52,557 nucleotides of DNA from Planctomycetota bacterium (lineage in GTDB: Bacteria; Planctomycetota; UBA1135; GCA-002748355), in contig PDSF01000052.1 of the NCBI GenBank assembly GCA_002748355.1, positions 1 through 52,557 on the forward strand. Reading direction: 5' to 3'. A program made the translations under genes and the position numbers. Below are positions 21,101-29,312 of the stretch, one piece after another (position 1 is the stretch's first letter; each line of letters opens with the position of its first letter). The notes under the pieces are model-generated. The model had not been told where the DNA came from, did not search any database, and was given only the letters and a program-made list of their open reading frames with translations.

Positions 21101-22762
21101 ATGACGCAGTTCGCAGCGGAACTCAAAGATCTCCTCGGTATCGAGGGCGTCGATTTTCATTACAACCTCGACAAGAAGCAGCTCTTCCAAGAAGCACTGC
21201 AATACGACAAGGGGCGCATCCGCAAGGACGGGCCCGATGATGAGCACAAGGCCTACCAGACCAAGCTCGGAGATAAGGGGCCGCTAATCTTCTATACCGA
21301 TCCGACCTGCACCGGTCGGCCGGTTGCAGATACCTTCGCCGTCGCCCGCCCCGAGATCGAAGACAAGGTCTGGTGGAAGAAGGATTTCGGGAAGTACGAC
21401 CCGGAGAAGTTCGACGCGCTCAAGCAGCGAGTGGTTGAGTACATCAACGCCAACAAGACTCGTCTTTACGTGCAGGACGTGTTCTGCGGCACAGACGAGG
21501 AATACGCGGTGCCCTTCCGCTTCGTGGGTGAGTACGCCGCGCATGCGCTGTTTATCCACAACATGTTCCCGAAGGGGCTGAAGAACATCGTGAACGCGGA
21601 AGGCAAGCGTTGGACGATGCTCAACGTTCCGTCCTTCCATACCGACCCCGAGCGCGACGGCAGTAAGACCGAGCGTGCCGTTGCGGTCGATATCCATAAT
21701 CGTTTCATCCTCGTTGTCGGGCGCGCGGATTATTCCGGCGTCTGCAAGAAGTCGATGTTCACGGTTATGAACTTTATCATTCCTGAGCAGCAGCACCTGT
21801 CGATGCACTGCTCGGCGAACGTTGGCTCTGACGGCGACTGCGCGATTCTCTTCGGGCTTTCGGGCACCGGTAAGACCACCCTGTCGGCGGATCCGGATCG
21901 CAAGCTCATCGGTGACGACGAGCACGCGTGGACGGCCAGCGGCGTGTCGAACCTTGAGGACGGCTGCTACGCCAAGCTCATCGACCTCGACAAAGATGAC
22001 GAGCCGGTCATCGCCGCAGCGCTGTCGATGGAAGGCACCATCATCGAGAACGTGCCGCCGCTCCCGGGCAAGAAGCTCGAGGACACCGATCCCCAAGAGC
22101 TGGATCTCTGCGACAACTCGGTGACCGAGAACACGCGCTTCAGCTATCCGCTGACCTGCAACCCGAACGTCATGGAGGGCGCGAAGGGCCCGCACCCGTC
22201 GACGATCGTCTTGCTGACTGCGGACGCCTTCGGTGTGCTGCCGCCGGTGTCGGTGCTGACCACGAAGGAGGTGATGTACCACTTCGTCTCCGGCTTCACG
22301 AGTAAGCTCGCGGGCACCGAGGTTGGGGTGACGGAGCCGCAGGCGGCCTTTAGCGCCTGCTTCGGCGCCCCCTTCATGTCGCAGAAGCCGGTGGTCTACG
22401 CCGAGCTCTTGGCGAAGAAGATGGAGCAGCACCACACACGCTGCATCCTGCTGAACACCGGCTGGGGTGGTGGCCCCTACGGCGTCGGCAAGCGCATCTC
22501 GATCGGTCACACGCGCGCCTTGCTGAACGCGGCGCTTCGTGGCGATCTTGATCCGGAGAAGGTGGAGTATGAGAAGCACCCCATCTTCAACCTGCAGATG
22601 CCGAAGAGCTGCCCCGGCGTGCCGAGCGAGATCCTCAACCCCCGGAACACCTGGGAAGACAAGGAGGCCTACGACGTGGCCGCGGAGAAGCTACGCGGCA
22701 TGTTCCAGAAGAACTTCCAGGACAAGGGTCTGGGAGAGCTGGGCATCGAAGCGGTGATGTAA
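21101..22762 (+). CDS. pckA: Phosphoenolpyruvate carboxykinase (ATP)
   Basis: PckA converts oxaloacetate and ATP to phosphoenolpyruvate, CO2 and ADP, the first committed step of gluconeogenesis. The 553-residue length and motifs fit the ATP-dependent family: ADYSGVCKKSMFTVMN, P-loop GLSGTGKTTLS (252-262), metal-binding LIGDDEHAW, and the adenine-binding LLNTGWGGGPYGVGKRISI. GTP-type enzymes have a different P-loop. AAGGA lies about nine bases before the ATG at 21101. It converges on aconitase and would drain the oxaloacetate supplied by the glyoxylate enzymes at 38161-42343. Confidence 0.95.
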   Translation: MTQFAAELKDLLGIEGVDFHYNLDKKQLFQEALQYDKGRIRKDGPDDEHKAYQTKLGDKGPLIFYTDPTCTGRPVADTFAVARPEIEDKVWWKKDFGKYDPEKFDALKQRVVEYINANKTRLYVQDVFCGTDEEYAVPFRFVGEYAAHALFIHNMFPKGLKNIVNAEGKRWTMLNVPSFHTDPERDGSKTERAVAVDIHNRFILVVGRADYSGVCKKSMFTVMNFIIPEQQHLSMHCSANVGSDGDCAILFGLSGTGKTTLSADPDRKLIGDDEHAWTASGVSNLEDGCYAKLIDLDKDDEPVIAAALSMEGTIIENVPPLPGKKLEDTDPQELDLCDNSVTENTRFSYPLTCNPNVMEGAKGPHPSTIVLLTADAFGVLPPVSVLTTKEVMYHFVSGFTSKLAGTEVGVTEPQAAFSACFGAPFMSQKPVVYAELLAKKMEQHHTRCILLNTGWGGGPYGVGKRISIGHTRALLNAALRGDLDPEKVEYEKHPIFNLQMPKSCPGVPSEILNPRNTWEDKEAYDVAAEKLRGMFQKNFQDKGLGELGIEAVM

Positions 22763-22850
22763 GCAGCAAAACTCTGAGGCCCGTTGGGTGAATGCCTGGC
22801 GGGCCGTCGCGCCTGACGGGCCCCTAAGGGGCATACCCGATGGATACAGA

Positions 22851-22883
22851 CGCGCCCGCGAGGCAAGAAGCCTCGCGGGCGCG
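22851..22883 (+). terminator. 14-bp perfect hairpin after pckA
   Basis: CGCGCCCGCGAGGC (22851-22864) pairs exactly with GCCTCGCGGGCGCG (22870-22883) around AAGAA. Very stable, without a T-run. It lies about 90 bp after the pckA stop. Confidence 0.6.
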
Positions 22884-22900
22884 TTCGCGTGCAGGTCACA

Positions 22901-22986
22901 GGTGAGAATGAGGTCCGGGTGAGAATGAGGTCCGGGTGAGAATGAGGTCCGGGTGAGAATGAGGTCTCGGGGGAGAATGAGGTCCG
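22901..22986. repeat. Five tandem copies of a 17-bp unit
   Basis: The unit GGTGAGAATGAGGTCCG is repeated exactly at 22901, 22918 and 22935, then with one inserted base at 22952-22969 and one substitution at 22970-22986. It lies between the pckA hairpin and the aconitase hairpin, where no gene is present. Confidence 0.9.
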
Positions 22987-22993
22987 TGGGAGG

Positions 22994-23021
22994 GGACTGC
23001 TCCTGAATCCAGGAACAGTCC
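22994..23021 (-). terminator. Hairpin after the aconitase gene
   Basis: GGACTG-C-TCCTG (22994-23005) pairs with CAGGA-A-CAGTCC (23010-23021), leaving one internal mismatch and a four-base loop. It lies 12 bp beyond the aconitase stop. Confidence 0.55.
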
Positions 23022-23033
23022 GCTCTCGCCCTC

Positions 23034-25292
23034 CTAGATCCCCGCCTTGATCTTGTTCAGGGCGCTACCGCTCTTGAACCACTCGACCTGATCTTTGGTG
23101 AAGCTGTGCTTCAGCGCAAAGCGGTCCTCGCTGCCATCGCTGTGGGTGAGCACGCAGATGACTTCGCTGCCTGGGGCCAGGTCCTCCAGCTGTTCGAGGG
23201 TGACGCGGTCACCGGCCTTGACCAGGTCGTAGTCGGCTTCGTTGACGAAGGTCAGCGGGAGCATGCCCTGCTTCTTGAGGTTGGTCTCGTGGATGCGGGC
23301 GAAGCTCTTGACGATGACGGCCCGGCCGCCGAGGTGGCGGGGCTCCATGGCGGCGTGCTCGCGGGAGCTCCCTTCGCCGTAGTTGGCGTCGCCGAAGACC
23401 ACCCAGCCTTGTCCCTTCTCCTTGTAGCTGCGGGCGACCGAGGCGCAGCTGGCGGCTTCTCCGGTGAAGACGTTGAGGGCGCGCCCGGGCCCATCGGCGA
23501 ACTGGTTGGTCGCGCCGATGAACATGTTGTCGCTGATTCGGTCGAGGTGGCCACGGAAGCGCAGCCAGGGGCCGGCCGGGCTGATGTGGTCGGTGGTGCA
23601 CTTGCCGACGGCCTTGAGCAGGACGCTTAGGTCCTTGTAGTCATCCGGTAGCGTTGGCGCGGTAAACGGCGTCAGCAGCGCTAGCCGCTCGCTGTCGTCT
23701 GCGACCTCAACCTCGATGGCGCTGCCCTGCTCAGCTGGGGGCACGTAGGCCTCTTCATCCTTGATGAAGCCCTCGCCCGGTAGCTGATCGCTGACCGGGG
23801 CTTCGAGTTGGAACATGCTGCCATCCGCGGCTTCGATCTCATCGGTTAGCGGATTGAAGTCGAGGCGGCCGCTGACCACCATCGCCGTCACCAGCTCGGG
23901 GCTACCGATGAAGGCCAGGGTCTCGCGGTTCCCGTCGTTTCGCGCCGGGAAGTTGCGGTTGAAGGAGGTCACGATGCTGTTGCGCTCTTTGACGTCATCG
24001 GTGCGTTGCCACATGCCGATGCAGGGGCCGCAGGAGCTGCTGAGCACGGTGCCGCCGAACTCGCTCAGCACCGTCAACTGTCCATCGCGCTTGGTGGTGT
24101 TCTCCACCTGGCCGGAGCCGGGGCTGATGAAGAAGGGGACCTTGGGCTTCACGCCCTTGGCCATCGCTTGCTGGGCGATGTGCGCGGCCTTGCCCATGTC
24201 CTCGTAGCTTGAGTTGGTGCAGGAGCCGATGAGTCCGGCGCTGATCTCCAAGGGGTAGTTCTCGCGGACGGCGTCCTCCTTCATCTTGCTTACGCGGTGC
24301 AAGAGGTCCGGAGTGTGGGGGCCGACGAGTCCGGGCTCGAGCGTCGACAGGTCGATCTCGATGACCTGGTCGTAGAAGTCCTCGGGCTTGGCCAGGACTT
24401 CGGGGTCGGCGGTCAGGCCGGCTGCGTTCTCTTCGGCCAATGCCGCCAGCTCTGCACGATCGGTGGAGCGCAGGTAGGCGGCCATGCTCTCGTCGAAGGG
24501 GAAGAGCGAGGTCGTCGCGCCCAGTTCTGCTCCCATGTTGGTGATGGTGCCCTTGCCGGTGCAGGAGAAGGTCGAGGTTCCCGGGCCGAAGTACTCGATG
24601 ATCTTTCCGGTGCCGCCGGCGCAGGTCAAAACGCCGAGCAACTCCAGGATGACGTCCTTGGGCGCGGCCCAGGGGCCGAGTTCGCCGACCAACTTGACGC
24701 CGACGAGCCTTGGCCAGAGCACTTCCCAGGGCATGCCGACCATGGCGTCGACAGCGTCAGCGCCACCGACGCCGACTGCGACCATGCCGAGTCCACCGGC
24801 ATTGGGAGTGTGGCTGTCGGTGCCGATCATCAGGCCGCCGGGGAAGGCGTAGTTCTCGATGACGACCTGGTGGATGATGCCGCCGCCAGGCTTCCAGAAG
24901 CCCATGCCGTATTTCGCCGCGGAGGAGGAGAGGAAGCGGTAGACCTCACCGTTTTCTTCCTCGGCGCGTTCGAGGTCGGCCTCTGCGCCATCGCGGCCGC
25001 GGATCAGGTGGTCACAATGCACCGTGCTCGGTAGTGCGACCTGAGGCAGGCCGGCCGAGATGAACTGGAGGATGGCCATCTGGGCGGTCGCGTCTTGCAT
25101 CGCTACGCGATCAGGATGCAGAGGCTCGACGGTTTTGCCACGTTCGGGTAGGGGGCGAGAAGGGTCGGCGCGATGGGCGAAGAGGATCTTCTCAGCGAGG
25201 GTGATCGGGCGACCCAGAGCCTCGCGGGCTTGGTGGTGAAGGGCCTTCTGCCGCTCGTAAGCGGACCTGGCGATGTCGAGCGGGGATTTCAT
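23034..25292 (-). CDS. acn: Aconitate hydratase (mitochondrial-type)
   Basis: Aconitase interconverts citrate and isocitrate and supplies isocitrate to the TCA cycle and the glyoxylate shunt. The 752-residue product resembles the mitochondrial-type group: VALPSTVHCDHLIRG, GIIHQVVIENYAFPGG, IGTDSHTPNAGG, and Fe-S ligand regions GSCTNSSYEDM and SSCGPCIGMW, with a C-terminal swivel domain (GDANYGEGSSREHAAMEPR). The ATG at 25292 has GAGG six bases upstream; a longer in-frame start at 25526 would run through the spacer and overlap the next gene. It is convergent with pckA. Confidence 0.96.
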   Translation of the reverse strand: MKSPLDIARSAYERQKALHHQAREALGRPITLAEKILFAHRADPSRPLPERGKTVEPLHPDRVAMQDATAQMAILQFISAGLPQVALPSTVHCDHLIRGRDGAEADLERAEEENGEVYRFLSSSAAKYGMGFWKPGGGIIHQVVIENYAFPGGLMIGTDSHTPNAGGLGMVAVGVGGADAVDAMVGMPWEVLWPRLVGVKLVGELGPWAAPKDVILELLGVLTCAGGTGKIIEYFGPGTSTFSCTGKGTITNMGAELGATTSLFPFDESMAAYLRSTDRAELAALAEENAAGLTADPEVLAKPEDFYDQVIEIDLSTLEPGLVGPHTPDLLHRVSKMKEDAVRENYPLEISAGLIGSCTNSSYEDMGKAAHIAQQAMAKGVKPKVPFFISPGSGQVENTTKRDGQLTVLSEFGGTVLSSSCGPCIGMWQRTDDVKERNSIVTSFNRNFPARNDGNRETLAFIGSPELVTAMVVSGRLDFNPLTDEIEAADGSMFQLEAPVSDQLPGEGFIKDEEAYVPPAEQGSAIEVEVADDSERLALLTPFTAPTLPDDYKDLSVLLKAVGKCTTDHISPAGPWLRFRGHLDRISDNMFIGATNQFADGPGRALNVFTGEAASCASVARSYKEKGQGWVVFGDANYGEGSSREHAAMEPRHLGGRAVIVKSFARIHETNLKKQGMLPLTFVNEADYDLVKAGDRVTLEQLEDLAPGSEVICVLTHSDGSEDRFALKHSFTKDQVEWFKSGSALNKIKAGI

Positions 25293-25345
25293 ACGCTTCC
25301 TCAGCTGGCAATTCGGCGAGCGACTATGGGGGGGGGCAGCATAGC

Positions 25346-25379
25346 GAAACGCCCACCGTATCTCGACGGCGGGCGTTTT
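25346..25379 (-). terminator. Hairpin after the basic repeat protein gene
   Basis: GAAACGCCC (25346-25354) pairs with GGGCGTTT (25371-25378) around a 16-base loop; the loop contains CTCGACG. On the minus strand it lies about 75 bp past the stop of the 25453-26529 gene and just before aconitase. The GCGTTTTCTGG end resembles the dispersed palindromes elsewhere in the window. Confidence 0.5.
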
Positions 25380-25452
25380 CTGGAAAGGGTGTCGGGCGGG
25401 GGCTTCCCGACGGTTCTCGCGTCGCTTTGAAGGAAGCTTCGCTGCGCTTGGC

Positions 25453-26529
25453 TCAGCGCTGGCAGTTGCTGCCGCAGTCGCTGCGCTGCTTCCGTGCGCC
25501 ATGCTGAGGACAGCGGTGCATGCCACACCTCTTCATCCCGGCACGGCGGGGCTGCTGCATGCCGCGGTGGCTGCTCGGCGTCCCGCGGTGGCCGCGCTGC
25601 ATGCCGTGGCGGTTGGCCGGCGTCCCGCGGTGGCCGCGCTGCATGCCGTGGCGGCTGGCTGGCGTCCCGCGGTGGCCGCGCTGCATGCCGTGGCGGCTGG
25701 CCGGCATTCCGCGGTGGCCGCGCGGCATCTCGTGGCGCTTGCCCGGCATCTCGCGGTGGCCGCGCTGCATGCCGTGCTGCCCCTGGCTGTGGCGCTGCCG
25801 CAGCCACTGGCCGATGTGCTGCCGGATCTTCGCTCGGTCGCTGGCCGGCATCTTCTGCTTCCTGGCCATGTGCTCAGAAGAGGAGGTCTTGCCATGCTTC
25901 GCTGCGAAACGCTTGCGAGCGGCCATCCACCTTTTCTTTGCGGCCTCGATCTTGGCTTTCTTGTCGGCGTGAGCGCCCCGCTTCTTCGCGGAGGAAGCAT
26001 GCCACTTCTTCGAGGAGGCAGCTTGCCACTTCTTCACGGCCGCAGCATGCCACTTCTTCATCATCTCTTGGTGGCTTTGCGTCTTTTTACCTTCGCCTTG
26101 GTGTTTCTGAGCAGCCGTTCGCTTGCGCCGAATTTCTGCAATGCGCTTGCGGAAAGCTTCACGCCTATCCTGCGAGGCGTCCGATCGCCGCATCGAGCGA
26201 CCTTCGGTGGGGCGAGCATGACCGCGCGTCTGCCGCTCGCCATGCTGCCGCTCGCCATGCTGCCGCTCGCCATGCTGCCGCTCGCCATGCTGCCGCTCGC
26301 CATGCTGCCGCTCGCCATCTCGTCGCTTCGAGGCCCTTGGGGCCTGTGCCGCGAGCTTCTGCAGCCGGAGCATGCGCTGCTTGAGCTGGGCCATCTCCTT
26401 CTGAATTTCTGCGAGTTGACGCTTCAGCGAGGCACGCTCGGGGCCACGCTCTCCTCGCTTTTGCGAAAAGGCGCCTGGAGCAAGGAAGGTCAAGGCCAGT
26501 ACAGGCACGATCCATTTCGTCGTCTTCAT
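25453..26529 (-). CDS. Secreted, highly basic His-rich repeat protein
   Basis: No family is recognised. The 358-residue product begins with a clear signal peptide (MKTTKWIVPVLALTFLAPGAFS). A short coiled coil follows (about 33-62), then six tandem GERQH-type pentads (about 72-101), a Lys/Arg/Ala/Trp-rich stretch with repeated KKWHA/KKWQA units (about 160-185), and at about 255-325 a 14-residue repeat of the form RHGMQRGHRGTPAS (three clear copies plus degenerate ones). The C-terminus is Cys-rich (CGMHRC, CGSNC). Almost all charge is positive, and His and Met are abundant, so it may bind metals, nucleic acid or acidic polymers outside the membrane; this is inference. Its DNA repeats make long spurious open frames on the opposite strand. 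Confidence 0.75.
   Translation of the reverse strand: MKTTKWIVPVLALTFLAPGAFSQKRGERGPERASLKRQLAEIQKEMAQLKQRMLRLQKLAAQAPRASKRRDGERQHGERQHGERQHGERQHGERQHGERQTRGHARPTEGRSMRRSDASQDRREAFRKRIAEIRRKRTAAQKHQGEGKKTQSHQEMMKKWHAAAVKKWQAASSKKWHASSAKKRGAHADKKAKIEAAKKRWMAARKRFAAKHGKTSSSEHMARKQKMPASDRAKIRQHIGQWLRQRHSQGQHGMQRGHREMPGKRHEMPRGHRGMPASRHGMQRGHRGTPASRHGMQRGHRGTPANRHGMQRGHRGTPSSHRGMQQPRRAGMKRCGMHRCPQHGARKQRSDCGSNCQR
25576..25765. repeat. 42-bp tandem repeat inside the basic protein gene
   Basis: A 42-bp period encoding 14 residues is repeated about four times, with the first three units nearly identical (shared segment GCGGTGGCCGCGCTGCATGC) and a degenerate fourth. Positions are approximate at the edges. 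Confidence 0.8.
26230..26319. repeat. 15-bp tandem repeat inside the basic protein gene
   Basis: Six consecutive copies of CTGCCGCTCGCCATG, the last ending in C, encode the GERQH pentads on the minus strand. The exact identity at DNA level suggests recent expansion by slippage or unequal recombination. Confidence 0.92.
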
Positions 26530-26779
26530 GAGTCTCTCGATTTGTCTTTGGGTGTTCAGGCTTGCGCGCTGACCCGGGGATTCTCAGCAGGCCGATTCGA
26601 ACTCCGTTTCGGGGAACAAGAGGTGGAATGCGGCAAGGCCCAAGGAAACGAATACTGGGTGGGCGGCTTCACCACCTGAGCCTGGAACTGCAAAGAAACT
26701 GGGTCTGTCCCAATGCTGTCCCGGAAGGATCCGGGCTGTCTGGTTGCCAGGGATGGGCGAGCGGCGTAGGTAGGGGCGG

Positions 26780-27688
26780 ATGAATCGTCCCTCTCGCCTG
26801 GCCATAGGAGCTAGTTATCTCGCTTCACTCGGACACGCCGAGCTCGAAGACAGCTTCTGCGCTGCCCTCGAACTCGGCTTCGATGGCGTTCTCCCTTCTC
26901 CCCTCGCTCGGCCCTTGGCGTGGAAGGAGGCTCCTGCCCTTCTGGACCGGCTCCCCCTTGGAATTCCTGCCATCCGCGTGGAGTCGCCACTCGAACTCGC
27001 GCCTGGGAGCCTCTGCAGTAGCGAAGCGGAGGAACGTCTGCAGGTTCGGGAGCGACTTGGCAGGGCCGCGAGGCTGGGGGCGGCGCTCGACTGCCGGACG
27101 CTGATTTTGGAAGCGCCGCTGCTGCCGGGGCTGGAGGCCGCGACTCCTAGCTATGCGGAGCTGCCCGAGCCCGCGCCCGAAGCCCGGGCCCAGATACGCT
27201 CGCGGCTTGAGCGAGAGCGCGACCGCCATCTTGAGAGCGCTTGCCGTGGCCTTTTCGACCTGCACCAGGCCTTCCCCGACTTCGAGATCTGTCTGAGCGA
27301 ATCGGCCGTGCTCGGCTCCCTGTCTTCTGCCCAGGATCTGCGGCTGTTGCTCGATGAGGTTCCGCGGCAGCCGCTGGGCTACTGGCACCGCGCGGGGCTG
27401 GTCGCTCGCCGGGCCAGCATCGAGGACGGCGAAGAGGCTGGCGCCTGTTTGGAGGCCCTGGCCCCGTATTTACGGGGTATGAGTGTGGAAGATGCTTCCT
27501 CCGCCGGCCTCCAAGAATTACCTGGGACGGGCCAAGTCGATTACGGCATGGTCCTTCCCTTCACAAGGCGCTCTCGTGGCGATTTGCCCGTGGTCCTTGA
27601 CCTTGCTCCTGGCGTGGCGCCGGCGGCGCTGGCGCAGGCGATGAGATACCTGAAGAAGTTCGGGCTTCAAGCCGGGGGCGCTGCGTAG
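26780..27688 (+). CDS. Sugar phosphate isomerase/epimerase-like TIM-barrel protein
   Basis: The 302-residue product has the alternating strand-helix pattern of an AP-endonuclease-2/xylose-isomerase-like TIM barrel: a first strand and helix (LAIGASYLASLGHAELEDSF), the family's LGFDGVLPS, IPAIRVESPLEL, LDCRTLILEAPLLPG, and a late strand with GYWHRAGLVARR. The metal-binding Glu/His/Asp set is not all obvious, so it may be a diverged or non-catalytic member. ATG at 26780 follows a weak GGTAGGGGCGG. It is divergent from the basic repeat gene and about 240 bp before the DHH gene. The substrate is unknown. Confidence 0.6.
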   Translation: MNRPSRLAIGASYLASLGHAELEDSFCAALELGFDGVLPSPLARPLAWKEAPALLDRLPLGIPAIRVESPLELAPGSLCSSEAEERLQVRERLGRAARLGAALDCRTLILEAPLLPGLEAATPSYAELPEPAPEARAQIRSRLERERDRHLESACRGLFDLHQAFPDFEICLSESAVLGSLSSAQDLRLLLDEVPRQPLGYWHRAGLVARRASIEDGEEAGACLEALAPYLRGMSVEDASSAGLQELPGTGQVDYGMVLPFTRRSRGDLPVVLDLAPGVAPAALAQAMRYLKKFGLQAGGAA

Positions 27689-27780
27689 CCGATCACATGC
27701 CCCTAGTAGGTCGCCGAAAAGGCCCGGCGGACGTCGTGCGCGGTCCTCAATGCCTCATTCCTCATTGCCTCATTGATGCT

Positions 27781-27818
27781 AGAAATCCTCGACGAATCGA
27801 TAGATTCGCCTAGTTTCT
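27781..27818 (+). repeat. Dispersed intergenic palindrome, copy 1
   Basis: CCTCGACGAATC, a short loop, ATTCGCC and TAGTTTCT form an imperfect stem (CGAAT/ATTCG inside, AGAAA/TTTCT outside). It lies between the isomerase-like gene and the DHH gene. It shares its core with copies at 28971, 33460 and 49842. Confidence 0.7.
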
Positions 27819-27928
27819 CCGGTACCAAGGGGACAGTGGACCCATCGCTTTGTCGCTCGCGAGGCTTTCTCCATAGCCTGCTTGCGGGTATTGCTGCCGA
27901 CCCACGGTAAACACCGAGATTTGAACCG

Positions 27929-28960
27929 ATGAGTACCTTGGTCGAAACCCAGTGCCGAGTCCAAGATCTACTGACGCTGCTCAAGGGGCGTACGCGCATT
28001 CTTGTGCTTAGCCATAACAGCCCCGATCCCGATTCGATGGGGGCTGCCTGTGGCATGCGCTACCTGATCGAAAAGAAGCTGGGGATCCCAAGCATCTTCG
28101 GATACCGCGGCGACATCTTCCGGGCCGAGAATCAGGAGATGGTGCGGACCCTCGGCCTGGGCATGGTCAAGGTCGAGGATCTCGATATGGACCGATTCGA
28201 CGGGGTGGTCCTCGTCGATACTCAGCCAGGCTTTGGGCACACGATTGTTCCCGAGGGAAAGCCTATTGATGGGGTGATCGATCACCACGTGCTCCCCGAT
28301 GCCTCTCCCATGATCGGTGAGTATCGCGACGTGCGAGCCGACGTCGGTGCGACCTGCTCGATGATTACCGAGTATCTGATCCATGTCGGTTTACCGATTC
28401 CCGACAGGATTGCGACGGCGCTGCTGTACGGCATCCGTACCGATACCGCGGACCTATCGCGCAATACGAGTGCGCTCGATGAGCGCGCTTATATGCACCT
28501 GATGGAGCTGTCGGATCGAAAGGCTTTAGCGCGCATCAGTCAGCCGCAGCTGCCGATCGATTACTTCCGCATCTTCCGTAAAGCGCTCAACGCCGTGCGG
28601 ATCTACGGCAAGGTGGTGCTCTGCAGCCTCGGGCGCACCGAAAATCCCGAAACCGTTGCCGAGCTGGCCGACCTGCTGCTGCGCATGCAAGACGTGGAGT
28701 GGGTGATTACGGGGGGGCTTTATGAGGAGACCTATTACCTCTCCGTGCGCGCCAAGAGCTACGGCCGTGATGCTTGGTCCCTGCTACACGAAGCGCTCAA
28801 GGGCGAAGGCAGCTTCGGCGGCCACGGCACCGTCGGCGGAGCGAGCATCCCCGTGACGGACGACTCGCAGCGCGGCATACGCCGGCTCGAACGGCGCCTG
28901 CAAAACAGCATCCTCGAAGTGCTGGGCGAGCAGGACAGCACCGCGCTCAGTCTGGCCTAG
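27929..28960 (+). CDS. DHH-family phosphoesterase (NrnA-like)
   Basis: The 343-residue product has the DHH/DHHA1 architecture. The DHH domain (about 20-190) carries LSHNSPDPDSMGA (metal-binding DxD), VLVDTQPG and the name motif VIDHHV. The C-terminal DHHA1 domain carries SVRAKSYGRDAWSLLHEAL and GSFGGHGTVGGASIP, where GGHG is the substrate-binding signature. NrnA-type members degrade very short RNA (nanoRNA) and dephosphorylate pAp; this protein probably acts similarly in the cytoplasm. ATG at 27929 has no strong Shine-Dalgarno. It is bounded on both sides by copies of the dispersed palindrome. Confidence 0.85.
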   Translation: MSTLVETQCRVQDLLTLLKGRTRILVLSHNSPDPDSMGAACGMRYLIEKKLGIPSIFGYRGDIFRAENQEMVRTLGLGMVKVEDLDMDRFDGVVLVDTQPGFGHTIVPEGKPIDGVIDHHVLPDASPMIGEYRDVRADVGATCSMITEYLIHVGLPIPDRIATALLYGIRTDTADLSRNTSALDERAYMHLMELSDRKALARISQPQLPIDYFRIFRKALNAVRIYGKVVLCSLGRTENPETVAELADLLLRMQDVEWVITGGLYEETYYLSVRAKSYGRDAWSLLHEALKGEGSFGGHGTVGGASIPVTDDSQRGIRRLERRLQNSILEVLGEQDSTALSLA

Positions 28961-28970
28961 CCCTGGAATA

Positions 28971-29021
28971 AGCGCAGAAAACCTCGACGAATCAGTCAAT
29001 TCGCCGGCGTTTTCTGACGCT
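28971..29021 (+). repeat. Dispersed intergenic palindrome, copy 2
   Basis: AGCGCAGAAAAC on the left pairs with GTTTTCTGACGCT on the right (one bulge), with CGAAT/ATTCG inside. Contains CCTCGACGAATC, ATTCGCC and GTTTTCTG. It lies 11 bp after the DHH gene stop and could serve as its terminator. Confidence 0.75.
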
Positions 29022-29312
29022 GCGAGGATCGCTGGGAACTCTGTCTCGCCTGTCGAGCTCGGCGCTCTGGTGCTCGCGTTGAGGATTCTCTCTCCGTTAT
29101 CTCGTCGACGTTATGATCCGGGGGCAAGACTCGCACAGCGGTTCGCATCGCAAGCTGCTCCCGACAAACGGATCCGCACTCCCTGCACGGGGCACATTTC
29201 CTCTCCCAGGAATTCCAGACTCAGGGGGGGGATCAGGGGGGACAGAGCCCCCCCCTGCCTCAGAATGGCTTCGATGCGCGGTTTCGTCTGCTGCTTGGCC
29301 GAGCTTCGAAAC
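29022..29312. other. Gene-free spacer left of the insertion sequence
   Basis: No convincing gene. At about 29218-29265 there is a G-run/C-run palindrome (several G6-G7 runs, then a C8 run, with CTCAG-type flanks) that could be a terminator or part of the element end. No terminal inverted repeat matching the right side could be identified. Confidence 0.4.

Noticed and set aside
25501..26679. Long open frame of about 392 codons on the plus strand across the basic protein gene
   Set aside because: It is the complement of the repeat DNA of the minus-strand gene, which has a signal peptide; the plus-strand frame has no sensible domain and no start context.
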